The notes under the pieces were generated by a model. That model was not told the origin of the DNA. It did not search any database and saw only the letters and a program-made list of their open reading frames with translations. Made by a program: the position numbers and the translations under genes. From Parerythrobacter lutipelagi (lineage in GTDB: Bacteria > Pseudomonadota > Alphaproteobacteria > Sphingomonadales > Sphingomonadaceae), in the NCBI RefSeq assembly GCF_005434975.1, contig NZ_SKCJ01000001.1:558001-622000 (forward strand): DNA of 64,000 bases, in the 5' to 3' direction. Below, one piece after another: positions 46,713-57,100 of this stretch. The stretch's first letter is position 1. Every line of letters begins with the position of its first letter.

Positions 46713-48242
46713 ATGATGCTCGATTCATTGCGAAAAATCAGTGCGTCGCCCACGGCGTCGGTTTTCGCACGGTTTGCGCTCCTTACCGTGATATTCAGCG
46801 CGGCGGCCGCATTGCTGTTGATGAGCAACCTCGATCGCACGGTGTCAGCCGCACTCGTGATCGCTGACTTCTTCACCTATGGCGCAGCTGCCGCCCTGCT
46901 CTATCGCGCGGCTCTGGTGCGTCTGCCGCAAGGTGACGATGACAGCATGACGGACGGTCTCTCGAACCTGCCCAACCGCCGCGCGCTTCATGCGACTCTC
47001 AGAGACGCGATCACCTCAGGCGCGGACATTTCCGTCGCACTTGTCGACCTTGACGGTTTCAAGATGGTCAATGATCTTTATGGCCGCGCGGTGGGCGACC
47101 TGCTGATCAGGGAAGCATCGGTTGTCCTGATCGAAGCCTGCGGCGATGAAGCCAAACCATTCCGGCTTGGCGGCGACGAATTCGCCATCTCCATGTCTGG
47201 TCCGCTGTGCAACACGATCCTCGAAGGGATTAGCCGTGGATTGATCGAACGCATGGCACAGCCGATGGCGGTGGGGGACCGGCGCATCGCGATCGGGGCA
47301 AGCATCGGACTGTCCTACAGCAACGGCAAGGACGGCCTTGATGCGTCAGAGCTCCTGCGCCGTGCCGATGTCGCCATGTATGCATCGAAACGCGGCGGCA
47401 AGATGCGCTGCTCCTGGTTCAAGAACGATTTCGATCGCAATCTTGAAGCGATGCGCGATATGGATGTCGAGCTGCGTGCGGCGCTTCTGAACGACGAATT
47501 CCAGGTCCACTATCAGCCACTGGTCGATGCCCAAACGCGCGAAGTCGTCGCTGTGGAATCGCTGATCCGCTGGATCCGTCCCGACGGGCAGAATGTCGGG
47601 CCCAACGTGTTCATCCCGATTGCCGAAGAATCCGGCCTGATCAATTCAATCGGCCTGTTCGTGCTGCGACAGAGCTGCCGCGATGCAATCGACTGGAACG
47701 GCATCAAGCTGTCGGTCAACATTTCAGCGGCGCAGCTGCGCAACCCTGAATTCCCGATCCAGCTTGGCCAGATTCTGGAGGATACGGGCTTCCCGCCCGA
47801 GCGTCTCGAACTTGAAATCACCGAGACCTGTCTCGTGCTCGATCCGGTGGTTGCCGAGCGGAGCCTGGATATCATTCGCGGCTTCGGAGTGAATGTCGTG
47901 CTGGACGATTTCGGCACCGGCTATGCTTCGATCGGTTTCCTCCGCCAGTTCCGCTTCGAGAAACTCAAGCTCGACCGCTCGCTGGTGGTCGATAGTGCCG
48001 ACGACGAGGGGTCGCGCGCGATGATGCTGTCGAGCATTTCGATGGCGCAGGCGCTCAACATGAATGTCACCGCTGAAGGCGTGGAGACCGAGGCGCAAGC
48101 CGATCTCGTCCGCTCGGCCGGCTGTGACCAGATTCAGGGATGGCTCTATTTCAAAGCCATGCCGAAAGATGAAATTGCACAACATCTGAGTGACATGATG
48201 CCAGGCAACGCAGAAATTGCTGCCGAACGGAGGAAAGCATGA
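46713..48242 (+). CDS. GGDEF-EAL membrane protein (c-di-GMP turnover)
   Basis: A 509-residue protein. Two membrane helices at about 18-65 are followed by a GGDEF domain and an EAL domain. The cyclase site GGDEF (about 153-157) is intact and has no RxxD inhibitory site at the normal spacing. The EAL motif reads ESL (VAVESLIRW), with the Glu kept, and the later DDFGTGYAS and EITET sites are intact. It may therefore be bifunctional or mainly a phosphodiesterase. A GAAGGGGAGA site precedes the ATG. It overlaps the methyl-accepting gene by 4 bp. Confidence 0.92.
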   Translation: MMLDSLRKISASPTASVFARFALLTVIFSAAAALLLMSNLDRTVSAALVIADFFTYGAAAALLYRAALVRLPQGDDDSMTDGLSNLPNRRALHATLRDAITSGADISVALVDLDGFKMVNDLYGRAVGDLLIREASVVLIEACGDEAKPFRLGGDEFAISMSGPLCNTILEGISRGLIERMAQPMAVGDRRIAIGASIGLSYSNGKDGLDASELLRRADVAMYASKRGGKMRCSWFKNDFDRNLEAMRDMDVELRAALLNDEFQVHYQPLVDAQTREVVAVESLIRWIRPDGQNVGPNVFIPIAEESGLINSIGLFVLRQSCRDAIDWNGIKLSVNISAAQLRNPEFPIQLGQILEDTGFPPERLELEITETCLVLDPVVAERSLDIIRGFGVNVVLDDFGTGYASIGFLRQFRFEKLKLDRSLVVDSADDEGSRAMMLSSISMAQALNMNVTAEGVETEAQADLVRSAGCDQIQGWLYFKAMPKDEIAQHLSDMMPGNAEIAAERRKA

Positions 48243-49582
48243 ACGCGCAAACCAATATTCTCGCGGACGAGTTGTTGCGTGAGGTGGAGGAAGTGGAGAT
48301 CACTTATGCCGAGAACGGGGCAGAACGCTCGGCCATCGGTCGCTGGTTCATGTCAAGATCACTCGCCTCGAAGGCCAAAATCGCATCGGCCCTGTCACTG
48401 CTTGGCCTGACCATCGTGGTTGGAGCCGCCCTTATCGGATTCTCCGATCCGGCATGGGCTCCATTCGTGCGCATGGTCATCGTCGTGATCGGCGCAACCG
48501 CGCTTGTCGCAAGCTTGGCGACGCTCAAGTTCATTCTCGACAAGGTCATTGATCCGTTTCTCCAGATCACGGCAGACATGAAGAAGCTGACCGAAGGCAA
48601 ACGTGACATCACCCCCGTGGGTACAGACCGACCGGACGAAATAGGTGATATGGCCCGTTCGCTCGCGATCTTTCTCAAATCTGGTCACAAGCTCGATGAA
48701 TTGCTGGCCGGCCGCAAACTGTCCAGCCAACGCCGGGCCGAGGAACTTGACCAATTGGCCGACACGTTTGAACGCCAGGTCAGCGAAATCGTCGGCGGTG
48801 TCGCCGCAGCATCCAGCCAGCTGCAATCGACTGCCAGCACCATGGCCGCCGCTGCCGAGCAATCCAGCGATCAGGCGACCCGGGTCGTTGATTCGATGAA
48901 GGAAGCCTCTTCCGGTGTAACCGCCGCAGCCGCCGCGAGTGACGAGTTTGCCATGTCGATCGGCGAAATCAGCCGTCAGGCAGCTTCCTCGGCCGAGCTC
49001 GCCCGCAAGGCATCCGATTCCGCCGAGAAAGCCGACACGACAATCTCTGCCCTGTCGAGTTCGGCCGCCGAGGTTGGCGATATCGTCGAACTGATCCAGT
49101 CGATTGCCAAACGGACCAACCTGCTCGCGCTCAATGCGTCGATCGAAGCCGCCCGTGGGGGAGAGGCCGGGCGCGGCTTTGCCGTCGTCGCGTCGGAAGT
49201 GAAGGAACTGGCTGCGCAGACCAGCCGCGCGACAGAAGAAGTCTCGGCCCAGATCCGTGCAATGCAGGATTCCACCGGCAATAGTGTCAAGGCGCTGCGT
49301 CAAATCGGCGGTCAGATCGAGCAACTCGAAGCGACTGCGATTTCCATCGCCTCTGCGGTGGATCAGCAGTCGGTCGCCGGTCAGGATCTGGCCCGCAGCA
49401 TCGACCTCGCTGCGCGCAGCAGTGACGAAGTCTCTTCACGGATTGTCGAGGTCCGCGAAACCGCTGTGTCGACCGGCGCGGCCGCTTCCCAGGTCCTGAA
49501 CTCAGCCACCGAGCTCGAAGTCCAGGCTGCCAATATGAGCGCTCAGGTGCGCGATTTCGTCGGCCGGGTGCGTAACGGCTGA
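48239..49582 (+). CDS. Methyl-accepting chemotaxis protein without periplasmic sensor
   Basis: A 447-residue receptor. About 45 cytoplasmic residues are followed by two membrane helices separated by only about ten residues (DPAWAPFVR), so there is no periplasmic sensing domain. Then come HAMP ([21 protein letters not shown]) and the signalling coil with the hairpin [20 protein letters not shown]. There is no CheR/CheB-docking pentapeptide. It is translationally coupled to the GGDEF-EAL gene. Confidence 0.93.
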   Translation: MNAQTNILADELLREVEEVEITYAENGAERSAIGRWFMSRSLASKAKIASALSLLGLTIVVGAALIGFSDPAWAPFVRMVIVVIGATALVASLATLKFILDKVIDPFLQITADMKKLTEGKRDITPVGTDRPDEIGDMARSLAIFLKSGHKLDELLAGRKLSSQRRAEELDQLADTFERQVSEIVGGVAAASSQLQSTASTMAAAAEQSSDQATRVVDSMKEASSGVTAAAAASDEFAMSIGEISRQAASSAELARKASDSAEKADTTISALSSSAAEVGDIVELIQSIAKRTNLLALNASIEAARGGEAGRGFAVVASEVKELAAQTSRATEEVSAQIRAMQDSTGNSVKALRQIGGQIEQLEATAISIASAVDQQSVAGQDLARSIDLAARSSDEVSSRIVEVRETAVSTGAAASQVLNSATELEVQAANMSAQVRDFVGRVRNG

Positions 49583-49751
49583 ACTGGGCGTGCCGTCAGC
49601 GATGGTACCGCATTGTGTCTAAACGCCAAATCGCGCACTATTGCTTGGGGGGCTGATTCGCGTTTGCAGCCCGATTGAGCGGTGCGGGGGCGCAAATGGC
49701 AATCAACTTGACTTACCTTCAAGCGGCAGATCCGCAGGGCGGAATGCCGGC

Positions 49752-51599
49752 GTGAAATCCATCGCGACCGCAGCGTACGAGGACGAATCCGGTATTCGCA
49801 CAGTGTTGGGCTCGCGTGACGAGCTCGACCGTGCGATCGAAACTGGAAAGATCCGGTCGGACACGCCAATCACCGTGTATTTCGACGATCGCAGTTCCAG
49901 CAGACAGCCAGCGTCCTCGATTGCGCAACTCGCGCATTTCTTTTCAATCACCGAGCTTCGCATAGTTGAAGGTGGCGAAGCGAAGGACCGTTTCAGCGCT
50001 GCAAGCCTGGAATTTGCCATCAGTGTCGGCGAGATTGCACCGGACAGCGAAGTGCAACTCGAATATACCGATGGCGGTAAGGTGATCGCGCCCGCAGCTT
50101 CGCTTCCGCTGCTCGCCAGTGCCTTCAAGCAACGGTCTGAGAGCCCTTCGGGGGAAGAAGCCGCTAAACCAGATAGCACTGAGCCGGTCGCGCCTCAGGC
50201 GGAGGATGGCGAGACGCAGACGGAACCAGCCGTCAGCGCCCTGAATCCTCCCGCGTCAGACGATCCGGTCGAAGAACTTGATCCGGCGGAGGCGGAAGCC
50301 GATCCCGAACTGTCAGAGCCTGAGCCGGACCCGATTGAAGCCCAACCCTCCGAACATCCGGGCGAACGCCAGTCGGAAATGGACGAAGCGGTGTTTGTAC
50401 CGCAACCACCGTCCAACACCGGCAAGTTTGTTGCTTTCGGCGCTGCCGGAATCGTGCTGCTTCTGCTGCTTGTGTGGTTGCTTGGCGGATCGGGACATTA
50501 TGCGGCTGCCGATGTATCCGTCTACGACCAGCCAAGCTATGACGCCGCTGTAGTCGGCGAGGTGGCCTATGGAACAGAGCTGGCGCTGATGCCCAGCGCA
50601 GAGGCCGGCTGGCTCGAGATTACCGAAGGGCCCAATGAGGGCTCTTATATCCCGGAAAGCTTCGTAACTGACAGCGAGCCGCCCGCGCTCGACCGAAGTG
50701 CAGCAGCGGCGCTGGAATTGCCGCGTAGTGTGCCATTCTACGGTGTTCCCGATCAAAGCGCCGAAGCGCTCGGCAGCTATGGTCCCGGGACCATCCTGTC
50801 GGTCACCGGCGCAGTCGACGGCGATGACGGCTTGCAATATCTGCTGTTCCGGGCTGCGAGCGGATCAGTCATGGACCGTCCGGCCTATGTGGTCCGGTCC
50901 GAAACAGAAGTCGCTCAGCCCGAGAGGGCGCCGCTGCCGCCTGCTGCCGTGCAGGAAGAAGACGTGCCAGAGCCCGAAGAGACTCAGGCGCCAGAACGTG
51001 ACAGCGTTTCTGAAACTTGCCGCTCGCGGCGCGCCGGAATCGAGCGACTGGCCTGCGAATCGCCCCGCATAGCCGGCCTCGACCGTCAGCTCTCGCGCGA
51101 ATGGAACGCAGCGCGGGATCGCTTCGCTGCGCAGGGCCAGACTATCACCCCGCTGGATAGTTTCCGGCAACGCGCGTCATCTTGCCGGACGGAAAATTGT
51201 GCGGCGCGGCGGTTGCAGCAAGGCATCGACCTTATTCGGCGGCAACAACCGCAAGCGCGACAAACCACCGCCCCGCCGCCTCCTCCGCCACCGGTCGACC
51301 GGTCGCGCCAGGCTCAGCCGCAGCGGGATCTGCGGTCCTATTTCCGCGCCAGCGACTATCCGCGGCGCGCCGCGCGCGACGGGCGACAGGGAAGTGTAAC
51401 GGTTATGCTGACCATCGGCGGCAACGGCCGCGTTTCGGGCTGCAACGTCACATCATCGAGCGGGCACAGCGATCTCGACAAAGAAACGTGCGATGTCCTG
51501 CGCAAGCGCGCGAGGTTTACGCCCGCCGCAGACGAAAACGGCCGCGCGACAACCGGCGGCTTCGGCCCTGTTTCGATCGGCTGGCAACTGAACGGCTGA
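49752..51599 (+). CDS. Multidomain membrane protein with LprI-like and TonB C-terminal domains
   Basis: A 615-residue protein. It has an N-terminal domain (about 1-65) shared with the next gene, an acidic Pro/Glu linker (110-220), a membrane helix at about 225-245 and SH3-like repeats (about 250-400). An LprI-like Cys segment (about 421-500, CRSRRAGIERLACESP) and a TonB C-terminal domain (about 527-615, YPRRAARDGRQGSVTVML) follow. The GTG at 49752 was chosen because it aligns with the start of the paralogue. TonB family membership is clear, but ExbB/ExbD are absent. The 49583-49751 gap upstream shows no gene. Confidence 0.85.
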   Translation: MKSIATAAYEDESGIRTVLGSRDELDRAIETGKIRSDTPITVYFDDRSSSRQPASSIAQLAHFFSITELRIVEGGEAKDRFSAASLEFAISVGEIAPDSEVQLEYTDGGKVIAPAASLPLLASAFKQRSESPSGEEAAKPDSTEPVAPQAEDGETQTEPAVSALNPPASDDPVEELDPAEAEADPELSEPEPDPIEAQPSEHPGERQSEMDEAVFVPQPPSNTGKFVAFGAAGIVLLLLLVWLLGGSGHYAAADVSVYDQPSYDAAVVGEVAYGTELALMPSAEAGWLEITEGPNEGSYIPESFVTDSEPPALDRSAAAALELPRSVPFYGVPDQSAEALGSYGPGTILSVTGAVDGDDGLQYLLFRAASGSVMDRPAYVVRSETEVAQPERAPLPPAAVQEEDVPEPEETQAPERDSVSETCRSRRAGIERLACESPRIAGLDRQLSREWNAARDRFAAQGQTITPLDSFRQRASSCRTENCAARRLQQGIDLIRRQQPQARQTTAPPPPPPPVDRSRQAQPQRDLRSYFRASDYPRRAARDGRQGSVTVMLTIGGNGRVSGCNVTSSSGHSDLDKETCDVLRKRARFTPAADENGRATTGGFGPVSIGWQLNG

Positions 51600-51720
51600 T
51601 AGGCGGCGCAAGCGCTTCAACACGAGTGGGACATCCACACCGGGCTATGGACTCAGCGGGAACGCGCCTTAGAACAGCCGGATAGACGGTGTGAACAACC
51701 AGGGGCAATACTGACAAGCC

Positions 51721-53118
51721 ATGGCTCAGATTTCGATGCTTTCATTCGACGAAGACGGCGCTCAGACAATGCTGGGCTCAGTCGAGGAAATCGAGAGCGC
51801 GATAGCAGGTGGCCGGATCACATCGTACACGCCTGTTACCGTCTACATGTCCGACCGACGCAAGTCGCGGCATCCAGCCGGAGAGCATCCTGACCTCGGC
51901 CAGTTCTTCCCCAAGACCCCGGAACCGGAGGCTGAACCGGAACCCGAACCCCAGCCTGAGCCTGAGCAAATCGAAGAGCCGAAGGGCGATTTCGACCCCG
52001 AACCGGACCCGGTTGATGATGGCCACGCGACCACCGCGGCGGCGGATCCGAAGCCTTCACCGGCCCCTGTGGCGGACCCTGTCGCTAATCAGTCGGCCGA
52101 GCCACCCCCTCCTCAACAGGGCACCGCCCCCGACTATGCCGCGTTGCTGGCAGAAGCGCGGGCGCGCGACCGCAAGACGCTGAAGGTCATTCTCGGCTGC
52201 GTTGCCGGAGGCGTTGTGCTGGTGGGCGGTGCAGCATGGATCGGCCTCAGCCGTGGCGACAGCGCCGACAACTCCGACGATTACGACTATGAGGCAGTTG
52301 CTTCCTCGTCAGAGGCGGCGATGGATGCGGCGGTCGCTGATACCGGGAATGCGCAATCTTTCTACCTCGCTCGCTGGACCAATGTGCGCGCCAGCCCATC
52401 GGTGGACAGCGCCGACGTGGGCAGGATTGAACGCGGTTCTTCCGTCAGCGGGACGCTCACCGCGCCGGATAGCAGAGGCAGACAGTGGCTGAGGCTGGAC
52501 GCAGGGCCATATGCGGGCAATTACATTTCATCGGCCAATTTCATGGCGGTCGAACCGCCGCCGATCGATACCACTACCGCCGGCGAATACCGGTTGATCG
52601 AAGCAAGCGACGTCTTCGCTGGCCCGAGTGACAGCGCACCGCGCGTGTCGGGCACGGTTTCGTCTTATCCGCAGGCCCATAAATTCGAAGCTTTCGGCGG
52701 GGTCAATGGCTTTGCCGAAGTCGGGCTGGAAGACGGGGGTGTCGGATACATCCCGTGGACCAAAACCAACACGAGCCACCTGGATTACCCGGCGCGAAGG
52801 GTGTTCGTGCGCAATCGCTGCCGCGATGTGAAATATGTCGTCTTCACCTACCGTGAGAACGGTTCGTGGCAGACAAGTACTCCGCTCTGGACTTTGCCGG
52901 CGGGCGCTTCAGGCGACCTGCAAATGAACGGCCGGACGATTTACGTCGACACTCCGGAAATGTATTATCACGACTTCGGCTCAAGCAACCCGAACGGCGG
53001 CGGCAAGCGCTTTTACGTTGTCGACAAGAAGAACATCAATATCAACGGCCAGACTGACCTGATGACCACGGTCATCCCCGAGGTCTATCCCGACAATTAC
53101 CAGCTCATCTTCTGCTGA
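51721..53118 (+). CDS. Paralogous membrane protein with SH3-like domains and an unknown C-terminal domain
   Basis: A 465-residue relative of the previous gene. Its N-terminal domain matches the other (LGSVEEIESAIAGGRI...TPVTVYMSDRRKSRHPAG against LGSRDELDRAIETGKI...TPITVYFDDRSSSRQPAS). Then come an EPEPEPQPEPE linker, a membrane helix at about 156-176, two SH3-like segments (about 220-350) and a C-terminal domain of about 105 residues (VRNRCRDVKYVVFTYRENGS...) that I do not recognise. It converges with the minus-strand operon (37 bp). Confidence 0.82.
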   Translation: MAQISMLSFDEDGAQTMLGSVEEIESAIAGGRITSYTPVTVYMSDRRKSRHPAGEHPDLGQFFPKTPEPEAEPEPEPQPEPEQIEEPKGDFDPEPDPVDDGHATTAAADPKPSPAPVADPVANQSAEPPPPQQGTAPDYAALLAEARARDRKTLKVILGCVAGGVVLVGGAAWIGLSRGDSADNSDDYDYEAVASSSEAAMDAAVADTGNAQSFYLARWTNVRASPSVDSADVGRIERGSSVSGTLTAPDSRGRQWLRLDAGPYAGNYISSANFMAVEPPPIDTTTAGEYRLIEASDVFAGPSDSAPRVSGTVSSYPQAHKFEAFGGVNGFAEVGLEDGGVGYIPWTKTNTSHLDYPARRVFVRNRCRDVKYVVFTYRENGSWQTSTPLWTLPAGASGDLQMNGRTIYVDTPEMYYHDFGSSNPNGGGKRFYVVDKKNININGQTDLMTTVIPEVYPDNYQLIFC

Positions 53119-53155
53119 CGTTGCCATCGTAGGCTGGCGCGCTGCAATATTGTGT

Positions 53156-54172
53156 TCAGTCGCTGAAGCCCGTCAACTGGCCCTTCTGTTCGATCCGGAG
53201 CATCCCGTCGTCATCATAGGCGACGCATGTGTCCAACAGTTCGAGTGACGGATTGTCGGATTTGTGGAGATCGAAATAGGGCTGGATCCGTTCGCTCTTC
53301 TTCGCACTGCGGCTCTGATCGAAACGGTCGATAAACTGCATCGACGGGACCACCGCGATTCTCTCAGGCGACAAACGGATGCCGAGCAGGTCGCGCGCAT
53401 CGCCGTCATCTTCGCCCGGATGAATTTGTAGCCCATCGCCAGTCATGTTGAGCAAGTGAACCTGCCCGATCTCCCCCGCCCTTGCCCGGTACTCGGATTG
53501 CGTCATGCCTTTCGCGGCTTCGATCAAACCCCGCAATCTGTCGGTCGGCACCTGCTGCGCAGGTTCGGGCCGGGCAACCGGCTGAGACGATTGCGGCGCG
53601 CGATCGACCGGCGAGGATGCGGTGGGGGGTCTTGGCGCTTGGGTCGGCCTTGCCGAGAGACTCTTGTCGTGGCGCTGCAGTATCTTGGCCAATTCCGGCA
53701 AATCCCTCTCAATTTCCATCACGCGTGACTGCGTCTCTGCATGCGTGTGCTTCAGATTCTTGTGGGATTTCGAGAGTTGATCCAGGTGATCGCGCATTGT
53801 CGACACTCGCCGGCCGAGAATGAACAACCCAGCAAGCAGGGCCAGTGCAAACAGTATCGCCAGACCAGTCGGGACTAAGTCCATCATCGACGATCCATCG
53901 TCAGGAAGGCTCGTACCAGTAGTTTGCTCGGATTCGCTTGCTGGCGCGCGTTCTACAATTGCGGCCTCGCCCGAGTTGTCGAGACCGGTACCAGCACCAC
54001 TGGCTGGTTCTGCATTGATAGCATTGGTCTCTTCGATGTCGGGCTCGCTCTGTGCGGCTTCCGGTCGAGACCCGGTTGAGCCCTCCTCCTGCGCCATGGC
54101 CCCGAGCGGTGCCGCCAAAATGGCGAGTGAGACTATGACAGGAAGCATCCGGTTCGACCGCAAAAACGCCAT
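53156..54172 (-). CDS. Exported membrane-anchored coiled-coil protein
   Basis: A 338-residue protein with a signal peptide (1-27, AAPLGAMAQ), an acidic linker, a membrane helix at about 97-118 (LVPTGLAILFALALLAGLFILG) and a coiled coil at about 120-165. A Pro/Gln linker and a conserved-looking C-terminal domain from about 215 (LRGLIEAAKGMTQSEYRARAGEIG...) complete it. No known family is recognised. It is the last gene of the operon, 2 bp after the ASKHA gene. Confidence 0.75.
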   Translation of the reverse strand: MAFLRSNRMLPVIVSLAILAAPLGAMAQEEGSTGSRPEAAQSEPDIEETNAINAEPASGAGTGLDNSGEAAIVERAPASESEQTTGTSLPDDGSSMMDLVPTGLAILFALALLAGLFILGRRVSTMRDHLDQLSKSHKNLKHTHAETQSRVMEIERDLPELAKILQRHDKSLSARPTQAPRPPTASSPVDRAPQSSQPVARPEPAQQVPTDRLRGLIEAAKGMTQSEYRARAGEIGQVHLLNMTGDGLQIHPGEDDGDARDLLGIRLSPERIAVVPSMQFIDRFDQSRSAKKSERIQPYFDLHKSDNPSLELLDTCVAYDDDGMLRIEQKGQLTGFSD

Positions 54173-54174
54173 TC

Positions 54175-57100
54175 CTATTCCTCCCCGTGGACTTCAAGCA
54201 ATCCGTCACGCTGCGCGACCGGCATCGCCATGATTTCGACCAGTCGCCGCAGGGCGATCAGGAACGGCGGTTCGATCCCGACGCTGTCCTTCTTCTTGCC
54301 CTTCGCTGCTTTGCGGTCATTGCCGATCTCGTCGATCCGCTTCTTGACCGCACTGATGATCTCGCCTTCGGCGCCTTCCTTCTGACCGGTATCGATATTG
54401 ATCGACAGGCCTAGCGAGTCCTCAAGCGCTTTGAGGAAGGCCTTGAATTCATCGAGATCGACCGTCTTGATCTTCTCATCGAACAGCTCAGCTGTCAGCG
54501 GGGCATTCCGGTCGAATTCCGCGTCCTTGGTTTCGAGCCGAAGCCCGAGCGGCATAATCGAGCCGAGCCCGTCCATGCTTTGCGCGTCGATATTGATGCT
54601 GTTGTCCTCGCCCAGCACGCCGCGCACGACTTCGAGCTTAGGATCGGCTGATGCGGAGAACCGCACACTTGTGTCGTCTTCAAATTCGCACGCAGCGGTG
54701 AATACGGAGAGCGCACGCGTCACTTCGGTGACCTTGTCCGCGCGCCCGCCTTCGCCATGCATCCGCTTGAACAGACCGCCGCCGCGCCCGCAAACCGCGA
54801 AGGCGGCGTGGCGTGCGTTGTCGACATCGATCGCATCGTCGCGTTCGATAAACTGTTTGACCAACCGGCCAATATACCAAGCCAGCCCGGCAATATAGAC
54901 CAGAGCGGCATAGCGCAGCGGGTTGCCCGTGTCCGATGTGAGCCGCCGCCAGTGCGTGCTCATATTCGAATGCAGATCGGGTCCGCCGCCCTCGCCCCGG
55001 CGCGCGCTGAACAGCATTTCTGCCAGTTGCTTGCGTTTCTTCGAAGCGCCCGTACCGTCAGCCGTGCCGATCGACTTGGCCCATGACTCAAGCCCGATAG
55101 CGGTGAGAATCTGCGGGTTGTTGACCAGCAGTTCGGTAAAGAAGTCCCCGCCGGCGAGCTTGACCGAGCCTTTCCAGACCGGCGAAGTGCCATCCCAGAT
55201 CGTCATGTCGGTCGTACCACCGCCGATATCGAGGATGATGTTGAGCCCGTCGGTGACGAATTTTTCTGCCTTCAGCATGTAGCTGGCGGCAGCAAGGCCT
55301 TCAGACTTGAGCTCGCCCATACCTTCTTCGTCGAGATCTTTGCCGAGCGAACGAAGGGCAGCGATAATATCGGCCTCGAAGGTGCTGCGCTTATTGTGGC
55401 TCATCGCTTCCGGGATCGAGAACCGCCATTCCGATTTCGCTGGATCCTCGCCCTTGGCCAGCAGTTCCGCAGCCGTCATGACCATGAACTGAGTGAGGAA
55501 ATCGCTCGCCGCGTCGAGCTCTTTCTCGTTGGTCGACCATTTAAGGTCGAACTGCGCATCCTTGGTCGCCTCGCGGAATGCCGCCAGCTCAAGTTCTTCC
55601 TCGCCTTCCGCAGGTGGTTGTGCGCTGTGGAAGTAGATCACGTTGCGGAAGCTCCAAAGTGCCTCTTCATGATCGTAAGGCAGCTTGGGAATTGCGACCG
55701 AGGGGATCGGCGTGTTGCGCTGCTCCGGCGGCAGGAAGCCGTGGTAGTAATCGCGCGTGGCGTGAATCTGGTTCTCTTTCTGGATCTGGTCCATCGGGGT
55801 GACCGGGAAAACCATCCGATTCTGGAATTCCACCGCCGACGCCTCGCTGTCGCCGAACGCGCCCACGGTGTTGGTGCTGCCGAAGTCGATTGCGACTCTG
55901 GTGGTCGAAACCGGTGGCTCTTTGCTTTCCAGGTCCACCAGCACCATGCCAACAACCGCTCGCGGGCGCTCGCTACCGAACTGGTCAGCGTAAAGGATCG
56001 CATCGAACGGCTTGGAGGAGCATTGCATGTCCTCCCAGAAATTGCCGTTCTTAACGCTGCGTTCTTTCGACTTGAACAGCGGCGGGCCGCTAAGGTTCAG
56101 CCGGTCGTGCAGACGATTGCCATCATTGGCACCGCGCAGCGCGATATCAGCGTTCGCCGTGTCGTTTGCGCTCGCAATCAGATTGTGCATCAAGTCGACG
56201 GAAATCGCCTGGATCGGCCGGGCCATTTTCTCCTTGGTGGCGTTCTTGTAATAGAAACGCGCGAGATAGGTGTGCCACGCGTCCGAGCGGAAGTTCGGCC
56301 ACAGCTGCGCGTTGTAGATGTCCCAGTCCTCCGAATCGACCAGTTGCCCGTCGTCATCGACCGGATCGATCGCATATTCGCGCTTGATCTGGGCCACCTT
56401 GCCATCGGGCGAACCATCGTCGATCTTTAGCTTGAGGCTGAAACTGGCCCGATTGCCGGTAACCTGGCCCGCGACATTTTCCTTCAGTTCGCCCGCCAGC
56501 ATCATGGCCAGCGGTTTCAGCGGCAAGACCATATCCTTCAAGCCGTTGGGATGGGCGTCGATCTTGGGCTTCTTCTTCAGCCGGACCGCACGTTTGGTCA
56601 GCAGGTCGTCCTTGGTGAGCAGCAGGTAACCTTCAGCCTGTGCTTCGCCCCGCACCTCGCTGAGCTTCTGCTTCGATTTCAGCACCTCTGCCAGAGAACG
56701 GCGTTTCCACACATGAACATGCGCGGGATCGAGCCCCAACGCTTCGGCGACCGCCTCATCAGCCAGGATAAAGCCCTTGACCTTGCCCGCTCCCGACCCG
56801 GGCAGCGGTTTGAGCCTCACCTTTGTTTCCGAGACCGTGTCATCGCCGCTGGGTTCGCCCAGCTGGACGTCATTCCACAAGGCGCGAAACAGCTTGGGCA
56901 GCTTCGACTGGTTGTTCTCAGGCGCACTGGTATCTTCCGGGGCGCGGCCAAGGGCTTTCGTCACGTCCCCGGCATAGGTCCTGAGCAGGTCGGCAATCCC
57001 GGCTGCAATCGTGCCGCCATGGCTGCGGATCCCGCTCCACAATTCCTCGATATAGCGCTTGAGGATCGACAGTTCCGCGACCGACAGCTTCTCGACGCCA

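Noticed and set aside
55396-56430. Plus-strand frame of 344 codons inside the ASKHA gene
   Set aside because: It is antisense to a gene with clear ATPase motifs and has no recognisable product.
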